A stretch of DNA of 64,000 nucleotides, taken from assembly GCF_002901445.1 (NCBI RefSeq), contig NZ_PPPD01000001.1, positions 434,001 through 498,000 of the forward strand, read 5' to 3'. Under the pieces are notes generated by a model that searched no databases, was not told the origin of the DNA, and saw nothing but the letters and a program-made list of their open reading frames with translations. Below are positions 1 to 9,016 of this stretch, piece by piece. This stretch comes from Deinococcus koreensis. GTDB lineage: Bacteria; Deinococcota; Deinococci; Deinococcales; Deinococcaceae. The translations under genes were made by a program, and so were the position numbers. Each line of letters opens with the position of its first letter. Positions within the stretch are counted from its first letter, which is position 1.

Positions 1-447
1 CAGCGCCGGGCCGTGGGTGCCCATGGAGTGGCCCACGATCATCAGGCGGGCGCCCTGGAGTTCGGACTGCACCAGGGCGTCGAACGAGTCCCAGAGGCGG
101 CGCAGGCGGGCCTCGCGGGCGGCCTCGTCCAGTACGAAGTCTGGCGGGTAGAGCGGCTGGCGAGCGAAGTCCATCAGTTTGAGCACGCCGTTGTCCACAC
201 GGTCGTCCCGGTCGCGGTTCAGGTCGGCGGCGAAACGGCTCCAGGGGGCCTGGACATGCCGCGCGCCGGGCAGCGAGTACAGCAGGTCGGTATAGGGATC
301 GCCGTCCAGAAAGAGGCGGCGCAGGAAGGCCTCGCGGGTGGGCGTGTGGAAGGCGCCGTCGCCGAGCATATCGCGCAGCACGTCGGCGGGCAGCTGGCCG
401 GAGGGATGTGGGGTGACGATCAGCAGGGCGTAGCGGGACGGGGGCAT
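1..447 (-). CDS. N-formylglutamate amidohydrolase-like protein (partial, 3' end outside window)
   Basis: The first 149 codons are present; the C-terminus lies beyond the window edge. The segment SRFAADLNRDRDD followed by a downstream GHSMGTHGP stretch fits the N-formylglutamate amidohydrolase (FGase) family, whose members hydrolyse N-formylglutamate, often in histidine degradation. The ATG at 447 is preceded on the minus strand by TATGCT (459-454) with a 6-base gap, the leaderless start pattern used across this window. No other histidine-degradation gene is visible here, so the pathway is open. The family call rests on short motifs only. Confidence 0.6.
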   Translation of the reverse strand, partial: MPPSRYALLIVTPHPSGQLPADVLRDMLGDGAFHTPTREAFLRRLFLDGDPYTDLLYSLPGARHVQAPWSRFAADLNRDRDDRVDNGVLKLMDFARQPLYPPDFVLDEAAREARLRRLWDSFDALVQSELQGARLMIVGHSMGTHGPAL

Positions 448-453
448 GGGCGC

Positions 454-459
454 AGCATA
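454..459 (-). promoter_or_regulatory. -10 box of the FGase-like gene
   Basis: TATGCT on the minus strand ends 6 bases before the ATG, consistent with a leaderless transcript. The recF promoter diverges on the other side of a 105-base gap. Confidence 0.5.
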
Positions 460-539
460 GGAGATCAGCCCCACCCTCCGGCCACCGCATGAAGGCCCGG
501 ATGAGGGACGGAGAAACAGTCGGGGGCGGCCGCGCCCAC

Positions 540-545
540 TAGAAT
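540..545 (+). promoter_or_regulatory. -10 box of recF
   Basis: TAGAAT ends 7 bases before GTG 553, the spacing seen at other leaderless starts here. It overlaps the alternative ATG at 544, which argues that 553 is the true start. Confidence 0.5.
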
Positions 546-552
546 GCTCCCT

Positions 553-1701
553 GTGCTGCTGTCGGCCCTGTCTACCCTAAATTACCGGAATCTGGCGCCC
601 TGTACGCTGCATTTTCCGGAAGGAGTGACGGCGGTACACGGCGAGAACGGAGCCGGCAAGACCAACCTGCTGGAAGCGGCGTATCTGGCGCTCACCGGCC
701 TGAGCGACGTGACCCGCCTGGAACAGCTGGTGCAGCAGGGCGAGAAGGAAGCCTACGTGCGCGCCGATCTGGACTCGGGCGGCAGCCTGAGCGTCCAGGA
801 GGTCGGGCTGGGGCGCGGGCGGCGGCAGCTGAAAGTGGACGGCGTGCGCGTGCGGGCCGGCGACCTGCCCCGGGGCAGCGCGGTCTGGATCCGTCCCGAG
901 GACTCCGAACTCGTGTTCGGGGCGCCCACGGGCCGCCGCTCGTACCTGGACTCGCTGCTCTCGCGCGTCAGCGCCCGCTACGCGCAGCAGCTCGCCCGCT
1001 ACGAGCGCACGGTCTCGCAGCGCAACGCGGCGCTGCGGAGCGGCGAGGCCTGGGCCATGCACGTCTGGGACGAGGCACTCATCAAGCTGGGGCCGGAGAT
1101 CATGCTGGTGCGCCGCCGCGCCCTGACCCGCCTGAACGAACTGGCCGCCGAGGCGAACACGGCGCTGGGCAGCCGCAAGGCGCTGACCCTGGAACTCACG
1201 GAATCCACCACGCCGGAGACCTTCGCGGGCGACCTGCTGGCCCGCCAGGCCGAGGAACTGGCGCGCGGCTCCACGGTCACCGGCCCGCACCGCGACGACC
1301 TGCTGCTGACCCTGGGCGGCTTTCCGGCCACCGAATACGCCAGCCGGGGCGAGGGCCGCACCATCGCGTTGGCCCTGCGCCGCGCCGAACTGGAGCTGCT
1401 GGCCGAGCGCTTCGGCGAGAAGCCGCTGCTCCTCATCGACGATTTCTCGGCGGAACTCGATCCGGGGCGGCGGAGCTTCCTGCTCGACCTGGCCGCCAGC
1501 GTGCCGCAGGCCATCGTGACCGGCACCGAGCGGGCGCCGGGCGCGGCCCAGACCCTGCGGGCCCACGCCGGGCGCTTTACCCCGGACGGCGACAGCCGGG
1601 ATGGCGACCCCCCAGGGGGCGACCTGGACGCCGACGCCGACGACGACCTCCCGGCCGGGGACGCCTGGGAGATTCAGGACGTGCTGGAGGCCGGCGCGTG
1701 A
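553..1701 (+). CDS. recF: RecF, DNA gap-repair and recombination mediator
   Basis: RecF is an SMC-like ABC ATPase that helps RecO and RecR load RecA on gapped DNA. Visible motifs are the Walker A GENGAGKTN near residue 30, the ABC signature-like ASRGEGRT, and a Walker B region LLLIDDFSAELDP. The core resembles D. radiodurans RecF closely. The C-terminus extends into an acidic Asp-rich tail (about residues 345-382) absent from the D. radiodurans protein as I recall it. I chose GTG 553 over ATG 544 because a -10 box overlaps the ATG. The stop overlaps the next gene by 4 bases, so the two are probably translationally coupled. Confidence 0.93.
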   Translation: MLLSALSTLNYRNLAPCTLHFPEGVTAVHGENGAGKTNLLEAAYLALTGLSDVTRLEQLVQQGEKEAYVRADLDSGGSLSVQEVGLGRGRRQLKVDGVRVRAGDLPRGSAVWIRPEDSELVFGAPTGRRSYLDSLLSRVSARYAQQLARYERTVSQRNAALRSGEAWAMHVWDEALIKLGPEIMLVRRRALTRLNELAAEANTALGSRKALTLELTESTTPETFAGDLLARQAEELARGSTVTGPHRDDLLLTLGGFPATEYASRGEGRTIALALRRAELELLAERFGEKPLLLIDDFSAELDPGRRSFLLDLAASVPQAIVTGTERAPGAAQTLRAHAGRFTPDGDSRDGDPPGGDLDADADDDLPAGDAWEIQDVLEAGA

Positions 1702-2570
1702 GCGATCCTCCACGCAGGGGGCGGCGCCTGAGCGGCCCGAGGGGGATCGGCGAGCTGATGAACGCCACCCTGGGCACGGCCAAGCTGGCGCGCGGCATCG
1801 GGCGGGCGCGGGCCATCCTGGCGTGGCCCCAGGCGGTCGGGCCGGAGATCGCGCGGCTGACCCGCCCTCGCACCCAGCAGGGCAGCGTGCTGTTCATCGA
1901 GGTGCGCGACAGCGCCACGGCCCACCACCTGACCATGCAGCGCCACCATTTCCTGAAGTCGCTGACTTCCCTGCTGGGCGACGATTCCGTGACCGAGCTG
2001 CGCTTCAGCGTGGGCCCGGTGCGCGAGGTCGTGGCCGCGCCGCCCCCGCCCGCGCTGCCGGCCCCCGACAAGGCCCGGGCGCGGCGGCTGGTGCAGCAGG
2101 TCGAGGGCGAGCTGAAACCGGCCGCCCTGCGCGCCGCCGAGGCCATCACCCGGGCCCGCAGATGGCGCGAGGAACAGGGCTGGCGCCCCTGCCCGGTGTG
2201 CGAGGAGCCCAGCAAGGAGCAGCCCTGCCGGGCCTGCGCCCTGACGCTGGCCGACCCCAACGTGAAGCGGGCGGCGCGGGCCCTGCTGCGCGACCCCGAA
2301 CGCCTGCCGGGGCTGCCCGAGACCCTGGGCGACAGCGGCGCGAACGCCGCGCGCCATCTGGCCCTGCGTCTGCTCGAAGGCCAGCTCGACCTGCTGGCCC
2401 TGGAATGCATCCGCAGCGGCCAGGAGGACGGCTACCGCGAGTTCCTGGCGCAGCAGGCCGACGTCTATCTGTCGCTCAGCCTGCGCCGCCCCCGCACCGC
2501 CCTGATGCGCCGCGACCGGGTCAGCCTGCCCGAGAACGCCCGCAACGTCCTGAACGCCGGGCGCGGCTGA
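1698..2570 (+). CDS. DUF721/DciA-like protein with C-terminal zinc-knuckle
   Basis: The N-terminal ~115 residues (IGELMNATLGTAKLARGI, WPQAVGPEIA, then a small alpha/beta domain) match the DUF721 family. That family includes DciA, the loader of the replicative helicase DnaB in bacteria lacking DnaC. Near residue 170 there is a CPVC...CRAC four-cysteine cluster, probably a zinc site, followed by a helical C-terminus. The length (290 aa) is well above a minimal DUF721 protein. The GTG start overlaps the recF stop (GTGA). A role in helicase loading is inference from the family and from the link to recF. Confidence 0.75.
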   Translation: MSDPPRRGRRLSGPRGIGELMNATLGTAKLARGIGRARAILAWPQAVGPEIARLTRPRTQQGSVLFIEVRDSATAHHLTMQRHHFLKSLTSLLGDDSVTELRFSVGPVREVVAAPPPPALPAPDKARARRLVQQVEGELKPAALRAAEAITRARRWREEQGWRPCPVCEEPSKEQPCRACALTLADPNVKRAARALLRDPERLPGLPETLGDSGANAARHLALRLLEGQLDLLALECIRSGQEDGYREFLAQQADVYLSLSLRRPRTALMRRDRVSLPENARNVLNAGRG

Positions 2571-2813
2571 TACGGGTGCCGATCAATTCCGTTGTGTTTT
2601 CGGAATCCAGCCGACCGGAGGAAGAGGAAAAAAGCACGGACTGAAGCGGGATGGACTCGGAGAACCTCGCCGGAGTGGAACACCGGGTTCTGTTCCGGGT
2701 GGAACTCAATGGAGCGGCCGTCCGGATGACGACCCCACGGCGGGCCCCTGCACCCGAAGAGGCCTGCACCCGAAAAGGGGGGTGCAGCGTGGTCTGGCCG
2801 GCAGCGGCGGCGG

Positions 2814-2819
2814 TATCGT
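2814..2819 (+). promoter_or_regulatory. -10 box of moaB
   Basis: TATCGT ends 5 bases before ATG 2825, a leaderless arrangement. The 2571-2813 gap before it holds no other feature I can support. Confidence 0.45.
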
Positions 2820-2824
2820 GTCGT

Positions 2825-3634
2825 ATGACCGACACCCACCTCAAGACCGCTGACCTGTCTGGAACCGGGGGGCCCGCAGACCAGACCAGTGCCCCTGGAA
2901 CGGCCCCGGCGACCGGGCAGACCAGCGGGCAGACGCCTGGGCAGACCCCCGCCCAGGCCTCGGCCCAGCAGCACCGGGACGCCGCGCCGCGTTCGGCCCG
3001 CGTGGCCGTGGTGACCATCAGCGACACCCGTACGGCCGAGACCGACACCAGCGGCCAGTACCTGATGGAACAGCTGCGGGCGGGCGGTCACGAGGTCGTG
3101 GGCTACCGGGTCGTGAAGGACGACGCGGTCGAGATCCGCGCCGCGCTGGTGCAGTACGCCCGCGAAGCACAGATCGTCCTGTCCTCGGGGGGCACGGGCA
3201 TCACCGGGCGCGACGTGACCGTGCCGGTGGTGGAGTCGCTGCTGACCAAACAGATTCCGGGCTTCGGCGAGCTGTTCCGGATGCTCAGCTACCAGCAGGT
3301 CGGCGGCGCGGCCATGCTCTCGCGGGCGGTGGGCGGGCTGTGCCGGGGAGCGGCGGTCTTCGCCATGCCCGGCAGCCTGAACGCCGTGAAAACCGCCTGG
3401 GAGGGCATCCTGCGGGATGAACTGAGCCACCTCGTGTTCGAGCTCGAGCGGCACGGTCAGCCGGGCGTGACCCAGACCGGCGTGGAGCCGCTGCCTGCGG
3501 CCCCGGCGCCGGCTTATGTCTCGCTGGAGCGCCCCCCCCTGGCGCCCCTGCCCGGCGGCTTCCCCCAGCCGGGCACCGGCGGCGGGGTGGCGGCGGGTCT
3601 GGGGCGTCACAAGAAAGGTGATGGTCGGCCCTGA
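2825..3634 (+). CDS. moaB: Molybdenum cofactor biosynthesis protein MoaB/MogA family
   Basis: This family binds molybdopterin and adenylylates it before molybdate insertion. Key motifs are TISDTR near residue 62, [13 protein letters not shown] near residue 120, the GFGELFR loop and the FAMPGS segment. The fold occupies about residues 55-220. The N-terminal ~55 residues are a Thr/Gln/Pro-rich low-complexity leader, and the last ~45 residues are a Pro/Gly-rich tail, so both ends are longer than in a typical ~170-residue MoaB. The start follows the leaderless -10 box; an upstream in-frame ATG at 2651 is less likely. Confidence 0.9.
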   Translation: MTDTHLKTADLSGTGGPADQTSAPGTAPATGQTSGQTPGQTPAQASAQQHRDAAPRSARVAVVTISDTRTAETDTSGQYLMEQLRAGGHEVVGYRVVKDDAVEIRAALVQYAREAQIVLSSGGTGITGRDVTVPVVESLLTKQIPGFGELFRMLSYQQVGGAAMLSRAVGGLCRGAAVFAMPGSLNAVKTAWEGILRDELSHLVFELERHGQPGVTQTGVEPLPAAPAPAYVSLERPPLAPLPGGFPQPGTGGGVAAGLGRHKKGDGRP

Positions 3635-3669
3635 ATCCGCTGCTGCTCCCCTGGCCACCGCTCGATCCC

Positions 3670-4488
3670 GTGAGCGGCGCCCTGGCGCTGTGCGTGGCCC
3701 TGATCGCCGCTCAGTGGCTGTGGCGGGTGGCCCGCGAGGCCCGGCTGGGCTTCGTGCCGGGCTCGGCATGGTGGGCGGTGCCGGGTGTGGTCTGCCTGCC
3801 CCTGGCCGCGATTCTGGACGTGCCGGCGCTGTTCGGGGTCGGGGCGGCCCTGCTGCTGCTCGCCGAGTTCTGGCCGCTGGCCTACCGCCGGCCCCGATCA
3901 CGGCCTGACCCCGCCTGGCCCGCCGTGGGCGCGGTGCTGAGTCTGGTGGCGGTGTTCGGGGTGCTGCGCCGGGGGGCGCTGGGCCCCGAAGCGGTCGGCG
4001 CGGGGCCGCAGCCCATCCTGCTGACCCTGCTGCTGGGCCTGAGCGTGGCCAGCGCCGCTGGACTGGTGGCCGCCCTGCGCTTCCCGAAGGTAGCCACCCG
4101 ACCCGCGCTGGGTTTCCAGGCCCGCTGGAACCGCACGCTTACCCCGGACTGGCCCGAACTGAACGTGACCCTCTCGGAACGGGGCGCCCACCTGCGGAAT
4201 GTCTCGCGTACGCCGCTGCGGCTGGCCGGCTGGTCGCCCGCCGGGATGAATGCCTGGTACCGCGTGCGCGACGAGCAGGGCCGCGTGCTGGCCGAACTGG
4301 CCGCCGGGCAGGTCGCGCTGCTGCCGGTCACGCCCTTCGACAGCGGCGTGCGCGTCTGGTACGGCCCCGTGGAGGGTCGGCGCGGCGCCCGGCCGCGTGA
4401 GGGGCAGGACGCGGGAAACCCCCAGGCGCGGCTCTTCCGCGCCGACTGGACACCCGCCGCCCAGGCAGCCCAGCGGGTGCTGAACTGA
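3670..4488 (+). CDS. Hypothetical membrane protein
   Basis: I do not recognise a family. Residues 1-70 hold two or three hydrophobic segments and residues 82-136 two more, giving about four or five membrane spans. A soluble C-terminal part (about 145-272) resembles a small beta domain (FQARWNRTLTPDWPELNVTL, GWSPAGMNAWYRVRDEQGR). It starts 35 bases after moaB and is probably cotranscribed with it. GTG 3670 is the first good start; a CTG at 3631 is possible. The C-terminal domain may face the periplasm, but that is a guess. Confidence 0.6.
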   Translation: MSGALALCVALIAAQWLWRVAREARLGFVPGSAWWAVPGVVCLPLAAILDVPALFGVGAALLLLAEFWPLAYRRPRSRPDPAWPAVGAVLSLVAVFGVLRRGALGPEAVGAGPQPILLTLLLGLSVASAAGLVAALRFPKVATRPALGFQARWNRTLTPDWPELNVTLSERGAHLRNVSRTPLRLAGWSPAGMNAWYRVRDEQGRVLAELAAGQVALLPVTPFDSGVRVWYGPVEGRRGARPREGQDAGNPQARLFRADWTPAAQAAQRVLN

Positions 4489-4714
4489 GCGGGGGCTGAA
4501 CGGCGTATCGGATGGACTGTGCTGGATAGACCGAGTTGGATTGATGGTTTTGGGTGAACCTCGTCGGGTGGAGTGTCGCTGGTCTGTGCTGTGCCTGGAA
4601 CCCGGCCCCACGCCCCACCATCGGGCGCACCCGGGGATGGAGACGGGCGGTACCCCCCCCGACGCCGGAGTGCCCCGCAGGAGCCCTTCTCACGCCGGGG
4701 CGGGGCCCGTGGCG

Positions 4715-4720
4715 TATGGT
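4715..4720 (+). promoter_or_regulatory. Candidate -10 box of truD
   Basis: TATGGT lies 10 bases before GTG 4731, slightly longer than the usual 5-8. It overlaps the alternative ATG at 4716. Confidence 0.35.
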
Positions 4721-4730
4721 GGTCGGCATC

Positions 4731-5804
4731 GTGAGTCTGGTGTTCGACTGGTCGGCCCTGCGTCCCCTCACCGCCGGGACGGGAACGGCGGGAGAGCTGC
4801 GCCGTCATGCCGCCGATTTCCGCGTACAGGAAGTGCCGGCGTATGCGCTCAGCGGCCAGGGGGAATTTCTGTTCGTGGAGCTGGAGAAGACCGGGCACAC
4901 CACCTCGCATGTGCTGCGCGAACTGACCGCGCAGCTGGGCCTGCGCGAGCGCGACATCGGCGTAGCCGGGCTCAAGGATCGCCACGCGGTGACGACCCAG
5001 TGGCTCAGCCTGCCGGCCAAAGTCGAAGACCGGCTGGGCCAGTTCGCGCTCGACGGCGTGAGCGTGCTGCAGACCACCCGGCATACCAACAAGCTGGGCA
5101 TGGGGCATCTGCGCGCCAACCGCTTCGTGGTGCGGGTGCGCGGCGCCTCCGGTCAGGGGAACCTGGCCCGCGAGGTGCTGGACAGCCTGGGCCGCCAGGG
5201 GGTGCCGAACTACTTCGGGCCCCAGCGCTTCGGCCTGGGGGGCCTCAATGCCGAGGAGGGGCTGCGCGTGCTGCGCGGCGAATCCAGGCTGCGTGACCCG
5301 CGCGTGCGGCGCTTCCTGACCACCAGCGTGCAGAGCATGATCTTCAATTCCTTCCTGAGCCTGCGGCTGGAGCGCGGCGTGTTCGACTCGCTGCTGGGCG
5401 GCGACATGGCCAAGAAGCACGACACGGGCGGAGTCTTTCTGGTCGAGGACGCGGCCCAGGAGTCCCCCCGCGCCGCCCGGGGCGAGGTCAGCGCGACCGG
5501 CACGCTCTTCGGGCGCAAGGTTCGGCCCCTGCAGCGCGAGGCCGGCGAGCTGGAGCGCGAGGCGCTGGCGCAGTTCGGCCTCAGCCCGGAGGTGTTCTCC
5601 TCACGCAAGGGCGACCGCCGCCTGACCCGGGTCTTTCTGGAGGAAGCCGGCGTGACCGACGAGGAGGACGGCTTCAGCGTGGCCTTCACCCTGCCGCGCG
5701 GAAGTTTCGCCACCAGCGTCCTGCGCGAGATCATGAAAACAGATGTGGACGCCGCCGCGCTGAGTGAGGAACCGGACGAGACCGGAACCGGAGGAGAAGA
5801 GTGA
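4731..5804 (+). CDS. truD: tRNA pseudouridine(13) synthase TruD
   Basis: TruD isomerises U13 of certain tRNAs to pseudouridine. The catalytic motif [11 protein letters not shown] (Asp nucleophile) lies near residue 80, and the family segment NYFGPQRFG near residue 160 precedes the TRUD insertion domain. At about 357 residues it is full length. GTG 4731 is chosen because the conserved sequence begins at once ([12 protein letters not shown]); ATG 4716 in the same frame is an alternative. The last bases contain a GGAGGA ribosome site and a GTGA overlap for the next gene. Confidence 0.92.
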   Translation: MSLVFDWSALRPLTAGTGTAGELRRHAADFRVQEVPAYALSGQGEFLFVELEKTGHTTSHVLRELTAQLGLRERDIGVAGLKDRHAVTTQWLSLPAKVEDRLGQFALDGVSVLQTTRHTNKLGMGHLRANRFVVRVRGASGQGNLAREVLDSLGRQGVPNYFGPQRFGLGGLNAEEGLRVLRGESRLRDPRVRRFLTTSVQSMIFNSFLSLRLERGVFDSLLGGDMAKKHDTGGVFLVEDAAQESPRAARGEVSATGTLFGRKVRPLQREAGELEREALAQFGLSPEVFSSRKGDRRLTRVFLEEAGVTDEEDGFSVAFTLPRGSFATSVLREIMKTDVDAAALSEEPDETGTGGEE

Positions 5805-6256
5805 AGTCAGCTCACCGAATGCCAGGTCACCCCATGCCGGCCCACCGACGGCCCGCTCACCGACGGCGCACTGACCGGATGGTGTCCGTGCTGATCGGCC
5901 TGGGTCTGTCTGGCCTGGGCTCGTGGGCCCTGGCGCAGAATCCGCAGGGCATGTCGGCCAGCCTGAACGTGAAGCTGAGCCACAGCGGCGCCATCGTGCA
6001 GGGCCGCGTGAGCGTGCCCAAGGAAGATGAGGTGACCGGCGCCTGGAGCAGCGTCGGCCGCGCGAGGCTGCTGCGCTGTGCGCCCCGTTGTCAGGTGGTG
6101 AGCAGCATCCCCGTGCAGGGCAGCCTGATGCTCAGCAGCGACTCCGGCTACCGCGTGGTGCTGGGCGGCAAACTGAGCGCCGGGCAGAAGGTGAGTCTGG
6201 TTTTGCGCCTGCGCGGCGGCCTGATCCTGAATGTGACGGCGCCCGTGAGCCGCTGA
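5801..6256 (+). CDS. Small exported protein of unknown function
   Basis: The GTG start overlaps the truD stop and sits 6 bases after GGAGGA, so truD-coupled translation is likely. The N-terminus is long and His/Arg/Pro-rich (about 26 residues) before a hydrophobic signal segment [20 protein letters not shown], with a likely cleavage after Ala-Gln. ATG 5879 would give a normal-length signal peptide and is a fair alternative start. The mature part of about 105 residues looks beta-rich and carries two cysteines ([11 protein letters not shown]). No family is recognised. Confidence 0.6.
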   Translation: MKSAHRMPGHPMPAHRRPAHRRRTDRMVSVLIGLGLSGLGSWALAQNPQGMSASLNVKLSHSGAIVQGRVSVPKEDEVTGAWSSVGRARLLRCAPRCQVVSSIPVQGSLMLSSDSGYRVVLGGKLSAGQKVSLVLRLRGGLILNVTAPVSR

Positions 6257-6269
6257 GAAGATACTGGCC

Positions 6270-6743
6270 GTGGGTCACTCCGACCAGAGGCGGGGCTTTC
6301 TGGCTGCCGGATACGGCCGGCCCGGCGAGCGCTTCCGGCTGGCCGCGTTCCCCGCAGGCGGGCCCGGCAGCGGCCCCGCCTCGCAGGGGATGTCCTGGGC
6401 CCCGGTCGGCCGGCGCTGGGCGGTCGTGACCGCCTGGAACCCCGGCGGGCGGCGGGCCTCGGGGGAGCACAACGAGACGGCCCAGCGCACGCTGAGTCAG
6501 CGCTGGAAGGGCGCCGCCCTGGACGGCCTCAATGGAGAGGGGGCCTGGGCCGAGCCGGCCCTGATCCTGCTGGACGCGCCACTGACCGAGGCGCTGCGGC
6601 TGGGCCGCGAGTTCGATCAGGCGGCGATCCTGTACGGGGTGGGCCGGCGGGTGGCACTGGTCTGGCTGAACCGCGGGAGGACACGGATCGAGAGGTACTG
6701 GGCCGCGCCGGTTGGCGGTTCGGGAGAAGCGCGGCCTGTATAG
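6270..6743 (+). CDS. DUF3293 domain protein
   Basis: The stretch WAVVTAWNPGGRRASGEHNETAQRTL matches the DUF3293 family, small proteins of unknown function with a conserved (V)TAWNP and following Asn/Glu. Length (157 aa) is near the family norm. GATACT sits 4 bases before GTG 6270, a weak leaderless candidate, and the gene begins 13 bases after the previous stop. Its stop codon is part of the -10 box of the next gene. Confidence 0.65.
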   Translation: MGHSDQRRGFLAAGYGRPGERFRLAAFPAGGPGSGPASQGMSWAPVGRRWAVVTAWNPGGRRASGEHNETAQRTLSQRWKGAALDGLNGEGAWAEPALILLDAPLTEALRLGREFDQAAILYGVGRRVALVWLNRGRTRIERYWAAPVGGSGEARPV

Positions 6744-6744
6744 T
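6739..6744 (+). promoter_or_regulatory. -10 box of the AlbA-type regulator gene
   Basis: TATAGT ends 8 bases before GTG 6753. Its TAG is also the stop codon of the DUF3293 gene, so the promoter is embedded in the preceding coding end. Confidence 0.5.
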
Positions 6745-6752
6745 CACTGGTT

Positions 6753-8528
6753 GTGACGACCTCCGGCCTGGACGCCATCTCGACCCTGGGGGTGCTGCCG
6801 CCCGCCGGGCCCAGCTGCGTGCATCTGCCGCTGAACGTCTCCCCCCAGGAACTCGCCCGCTACGCCGTGGGTCTGGCCAACGCGCGGGGCGGCACCGTGC
6901 TGGTCGGCGTGGATCTGGTGGGGGGCGCTCCTGCCGAGCGCGACGCCGGGGAACTGCACCCGCTGATGGTCACGCACGCGATCTTCGAACTCTCCGGCGG
7001 GCGCCTGACTGTGAACGTGCAGCACCACCGCCTGCCCGGGGGCGCGCGGGTGCTGGCCGTGTTCGTGCCGCAGGCGCCCTACGTGCTGGCCGCGCCCGAC
7101 GGCTCCGTGATCGCCTGGGACGGCGCGCATCTGGTGCCGGTCACGCCCTCGGAGGCCGAGCCGGTGGCCGATCAGGACTTCACGGCCACCGTGCCGCCCG
7201 ACGCCTCGCTGGCCGACCTCGACCCGGCCGAGGTGGCCCGCCTGCGTGGCCTGGGGCGCCGGATCGAGGCCGCCCGACTGCCCGATCTGGACTTCCTGCG
7301 CGAGCTGGGGCTGCTGATCCCCAGCCACGGGGCGCTGCGGCCCACGCTGGCCGCCATCCTGCTGGCGGGCACGCCGGCCGCCCTGCGCGCCCACGTGCCG
7401 CAGTCCGAGGTCTGTTACTACCACCACGCCGGCAGCGACGTGGAATTCCAGTTCCGTGAGGATCTGCTGCGGCCCATTCCGGCGCTGCTCACCCGCCTGG
7501 CCGAACTGATCCAGGCCCGCAACCGCTTCACTCCCGTGCAGGTGGGCCTGTTCCGTATCGAGGTCTGGGATCAGGACGAGGCCGTATACCGCGAGGCGCT
7601 GCTCAACGCCCTGACCCACCGCGACTACACTCTGCGCGACGCCGTGCATGTCCACCACCATCCGGATCGGCTGGAGATCCTGAACCCGGGCGGGCTGCCG
7701 GGGGGCATCACGCCGGGCAACATCCTGCGCCACCAGCCCAAACGCCGGAACCCCCTGCTGGCCGAGGTGCTGGCCCGCCTGGGGCTGGTCGAGCGCGCCG
7801 GGGTGGGGGTGGACAAGATGTACTCGCTGATGCTGCGCCACGGCAAGGAGCCCCCGGAGTACATCACCTACCCGGACGCCGTGACCCTGAGCCTGCATTC
7901 GCCGGGCTTCGACGCCGACTTCGTGCGCTTCGTGGCCCGCAAGCAGGAAGAGATGCAGACCCTCTCGCTGGACATGCTGATCGTGCTGAGCCTGCTGCTG
8001 CGCGAGGGCGAGGCCACCCGGGGCACCCTGGCCCGCGCCCTGCAGCTCCCGGAAGACCGCACCCCCAGACTGCTGCGGAGCATGGAAGAACACGGCCTGA
8101 TCGGGCGCGCCGGCGTGGGGCGCGGCATCTCCTACACGCTGAGCGCCGAGGTCTGGCTGGCCCTGGGGCGCCGGGAGGCGGGAGCGGGGGGCGCCGCCCT
8201 GGTCTCCCCCGCTCCATCGCCCGATCCGGATCGATCCGGGCAGCCGACCCCGGTGGCGCGGCCCACCCGCCCAGCCCCACCCGCTGCCCGGCCGGCGAAG
8301 ACGGCCAGACCAGGGGCGGCCAGCGCCGCCGGCCCCTCGCGTGGGGAGATCCGCGCCATCGCCCTGGCCCTGGCCCGCGAGCAGGGGCGGGTACGGAACG
8401 TGGATCTGCGTGCCGCCTGCGGCCTGAGCACCCAGCAGGCGTGGCGCACCCTGCGCCGGCTGGTGCAGGACGGCCTGCTGCGGAAGCTGGGCACCGGCAC
8501 CCGCGACGCCGCCTACGAACGGGTCTGA
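6753..8528 (+). CDS. Schlafen/AlbA_2-type putative transcriptional regulator (COG2865-like)
   Basis: The N-terminal ~110 residues resemble an AlbA_2/Schlafen-type domain ([22 protein letters not shown]). The centre (about 230-380) has the family ATP-binding-like segment [14 protein letters not shown], then [14 protein letters not shown] and [11 protein letters not shown]. Two winged-helix-like parts follow, near 405-470 and 530-590, joined by a Pro/Ala-rich linker (about 475-530). COG2865 proteins are predicted DNA-binding regulators. I recall that the D. radiodurans radiation-response locus irrI (DR0171) is of this type, but I cannot confirm orthology. The leaderless GTG start fits the -10 box. 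Confidence 0.72.
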   Translation: MTTSGLDAISTLGVLPPAGPSCVHLPLNVSPQELARYAVGLANARGGTVLVGVDLVGGAPAERDAGELHPLMVTHAIFELSGGRLTVNVQHHRLPGGARVLAVFVPQAPYVLAAPDGSVIAWDGAHLVPVTPSEAEPVADQDFTATVPPDASLADLDPAEVARLRGLGRRIEAARLPDLDFLRELGLLIPSHGALRPTLAAILLAGTPAALRAHVPQSEVCYYHHAGSDVEFQFREDLLRPIPALLTRLAELIQARNRFTPVQVGLFRIEVWDQDEAVYREALLNALTHRDYTLRDAVHVHHHPDRLEILNPGGLPGGITPGNILRHQPKRRNPLLAEVLARLGLVERAGVGVDKMYSLMLRHGKEPPEYITYPDAVTLSLHSPGFDADFVRFVARKQEEMQTLSLDMLIVLSLLLREGEATRGTLARALQLPEDRTPRLLRSMEEHGLIGRAGVGRGISYTLSAEVWLALGRREAGAGGAALVSPAPSPDPDRSGQPTPVARPTRPAPPAARPAKTARPGAASAAGPSRGEIRAIALALAREQGRVRNVDLRAACGLSTQQAWRTLRRLVQDGLLRKLGTGTRDAAYERV

Positions 8529-8902
8529 TCGATCCCGAGCGAGAGCGCACCCCAGGCGCTGAATATCCGACCGGAAGGACTCGCAGAGCTGCGAGGCAGA
8601 GAACGAAGACCGGCTCCAGAGCGTGATGCCATCACGGGCGTACGCTTGATGGGGCACCTTGATGCAAAGTCGGCGTGACTGCGGTTGCCAGAGGGGCGAA
8701 GGGATTGAGTCACGGCCACAGACCTTGGTGTGTGCGGAGTCCATGGGGATGCCTCCCTCCCGCAAGTGCGCCGGAAGACCGCTGTTGACGGGCAGTACGG
8801 CAGGAACGAGCGACTCGTGAGGCGGCGCATCTCATCTTGAGCGGCCTCTCAGGAAACCCGCACGGAAGTGACCTCTCTGTCTGCCTTTCGTGTTCTGTCC
8901 GA
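8529..8902. other. Non-coding gap before the sugar transporter operon
   Basis: No convincing gene. There is a perfect hairpin CTCGCAG-AG-CTGCGAG at 8580-8595 and a second short one, CGTGAT/ATCACG, at 8622-8636. Either could help end transcription of the preceding gene, but neither has a T-run. Minus-strand ORFs here have no ribosome site or recognisable product. Confidence 0.4.
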
Positions 8903-8931
8903 TTGACAGGCCTGCAGGCGCAGTGTAGCCT
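8903..8931 (+). promoter_or_regulatory. Sigma-70-type promoter of the sugar ABC operon
   Basis: TTGACA (8903-8908) and TAGCCT (8926-8931) are separated by exactly 17 bases. This is the clearest two-box promoter in the window, with a predicted start near 8938. Confidence 0.7.
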
Positions 8932-8956
8932 TCCCCTACCAAACTCGCATAAAAGT

Positions 8957-8968
8957 GGAACCGCTTCC
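8957..8968 (+). promoter_or_regulatory. LacI/GalR-type operator candidate
   Basis: GGAACCGCTTCC is palindromic except for one mismatched base pair and lies about 20 bases after the predicted transcription start, where a repressor would block RNA polymerase. The central CG and sugar-transporter context fit LacI-family control, but no regulator gene is nearby. Confidence 0.5.
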
Positions 8969-9016
8969 GAAAACGGAGCGGGTCAGGGCTGATCCTGACG
9001 CCCACCAGGAGGATTC

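Noticed and set aside
577..1713. Antisense ORF across recF
   Set aside because: It has no ribosome site or -10 box, and its His/Gln/Ala/Arg-rich sequence is the usual GC shadow.
6744..8765. 673-codon antisense ORF across the AlbA-type regulator
   Set aside because: Composition and lack of motifs mark it as a shadow; the plus-strand frame has recognisable domains.
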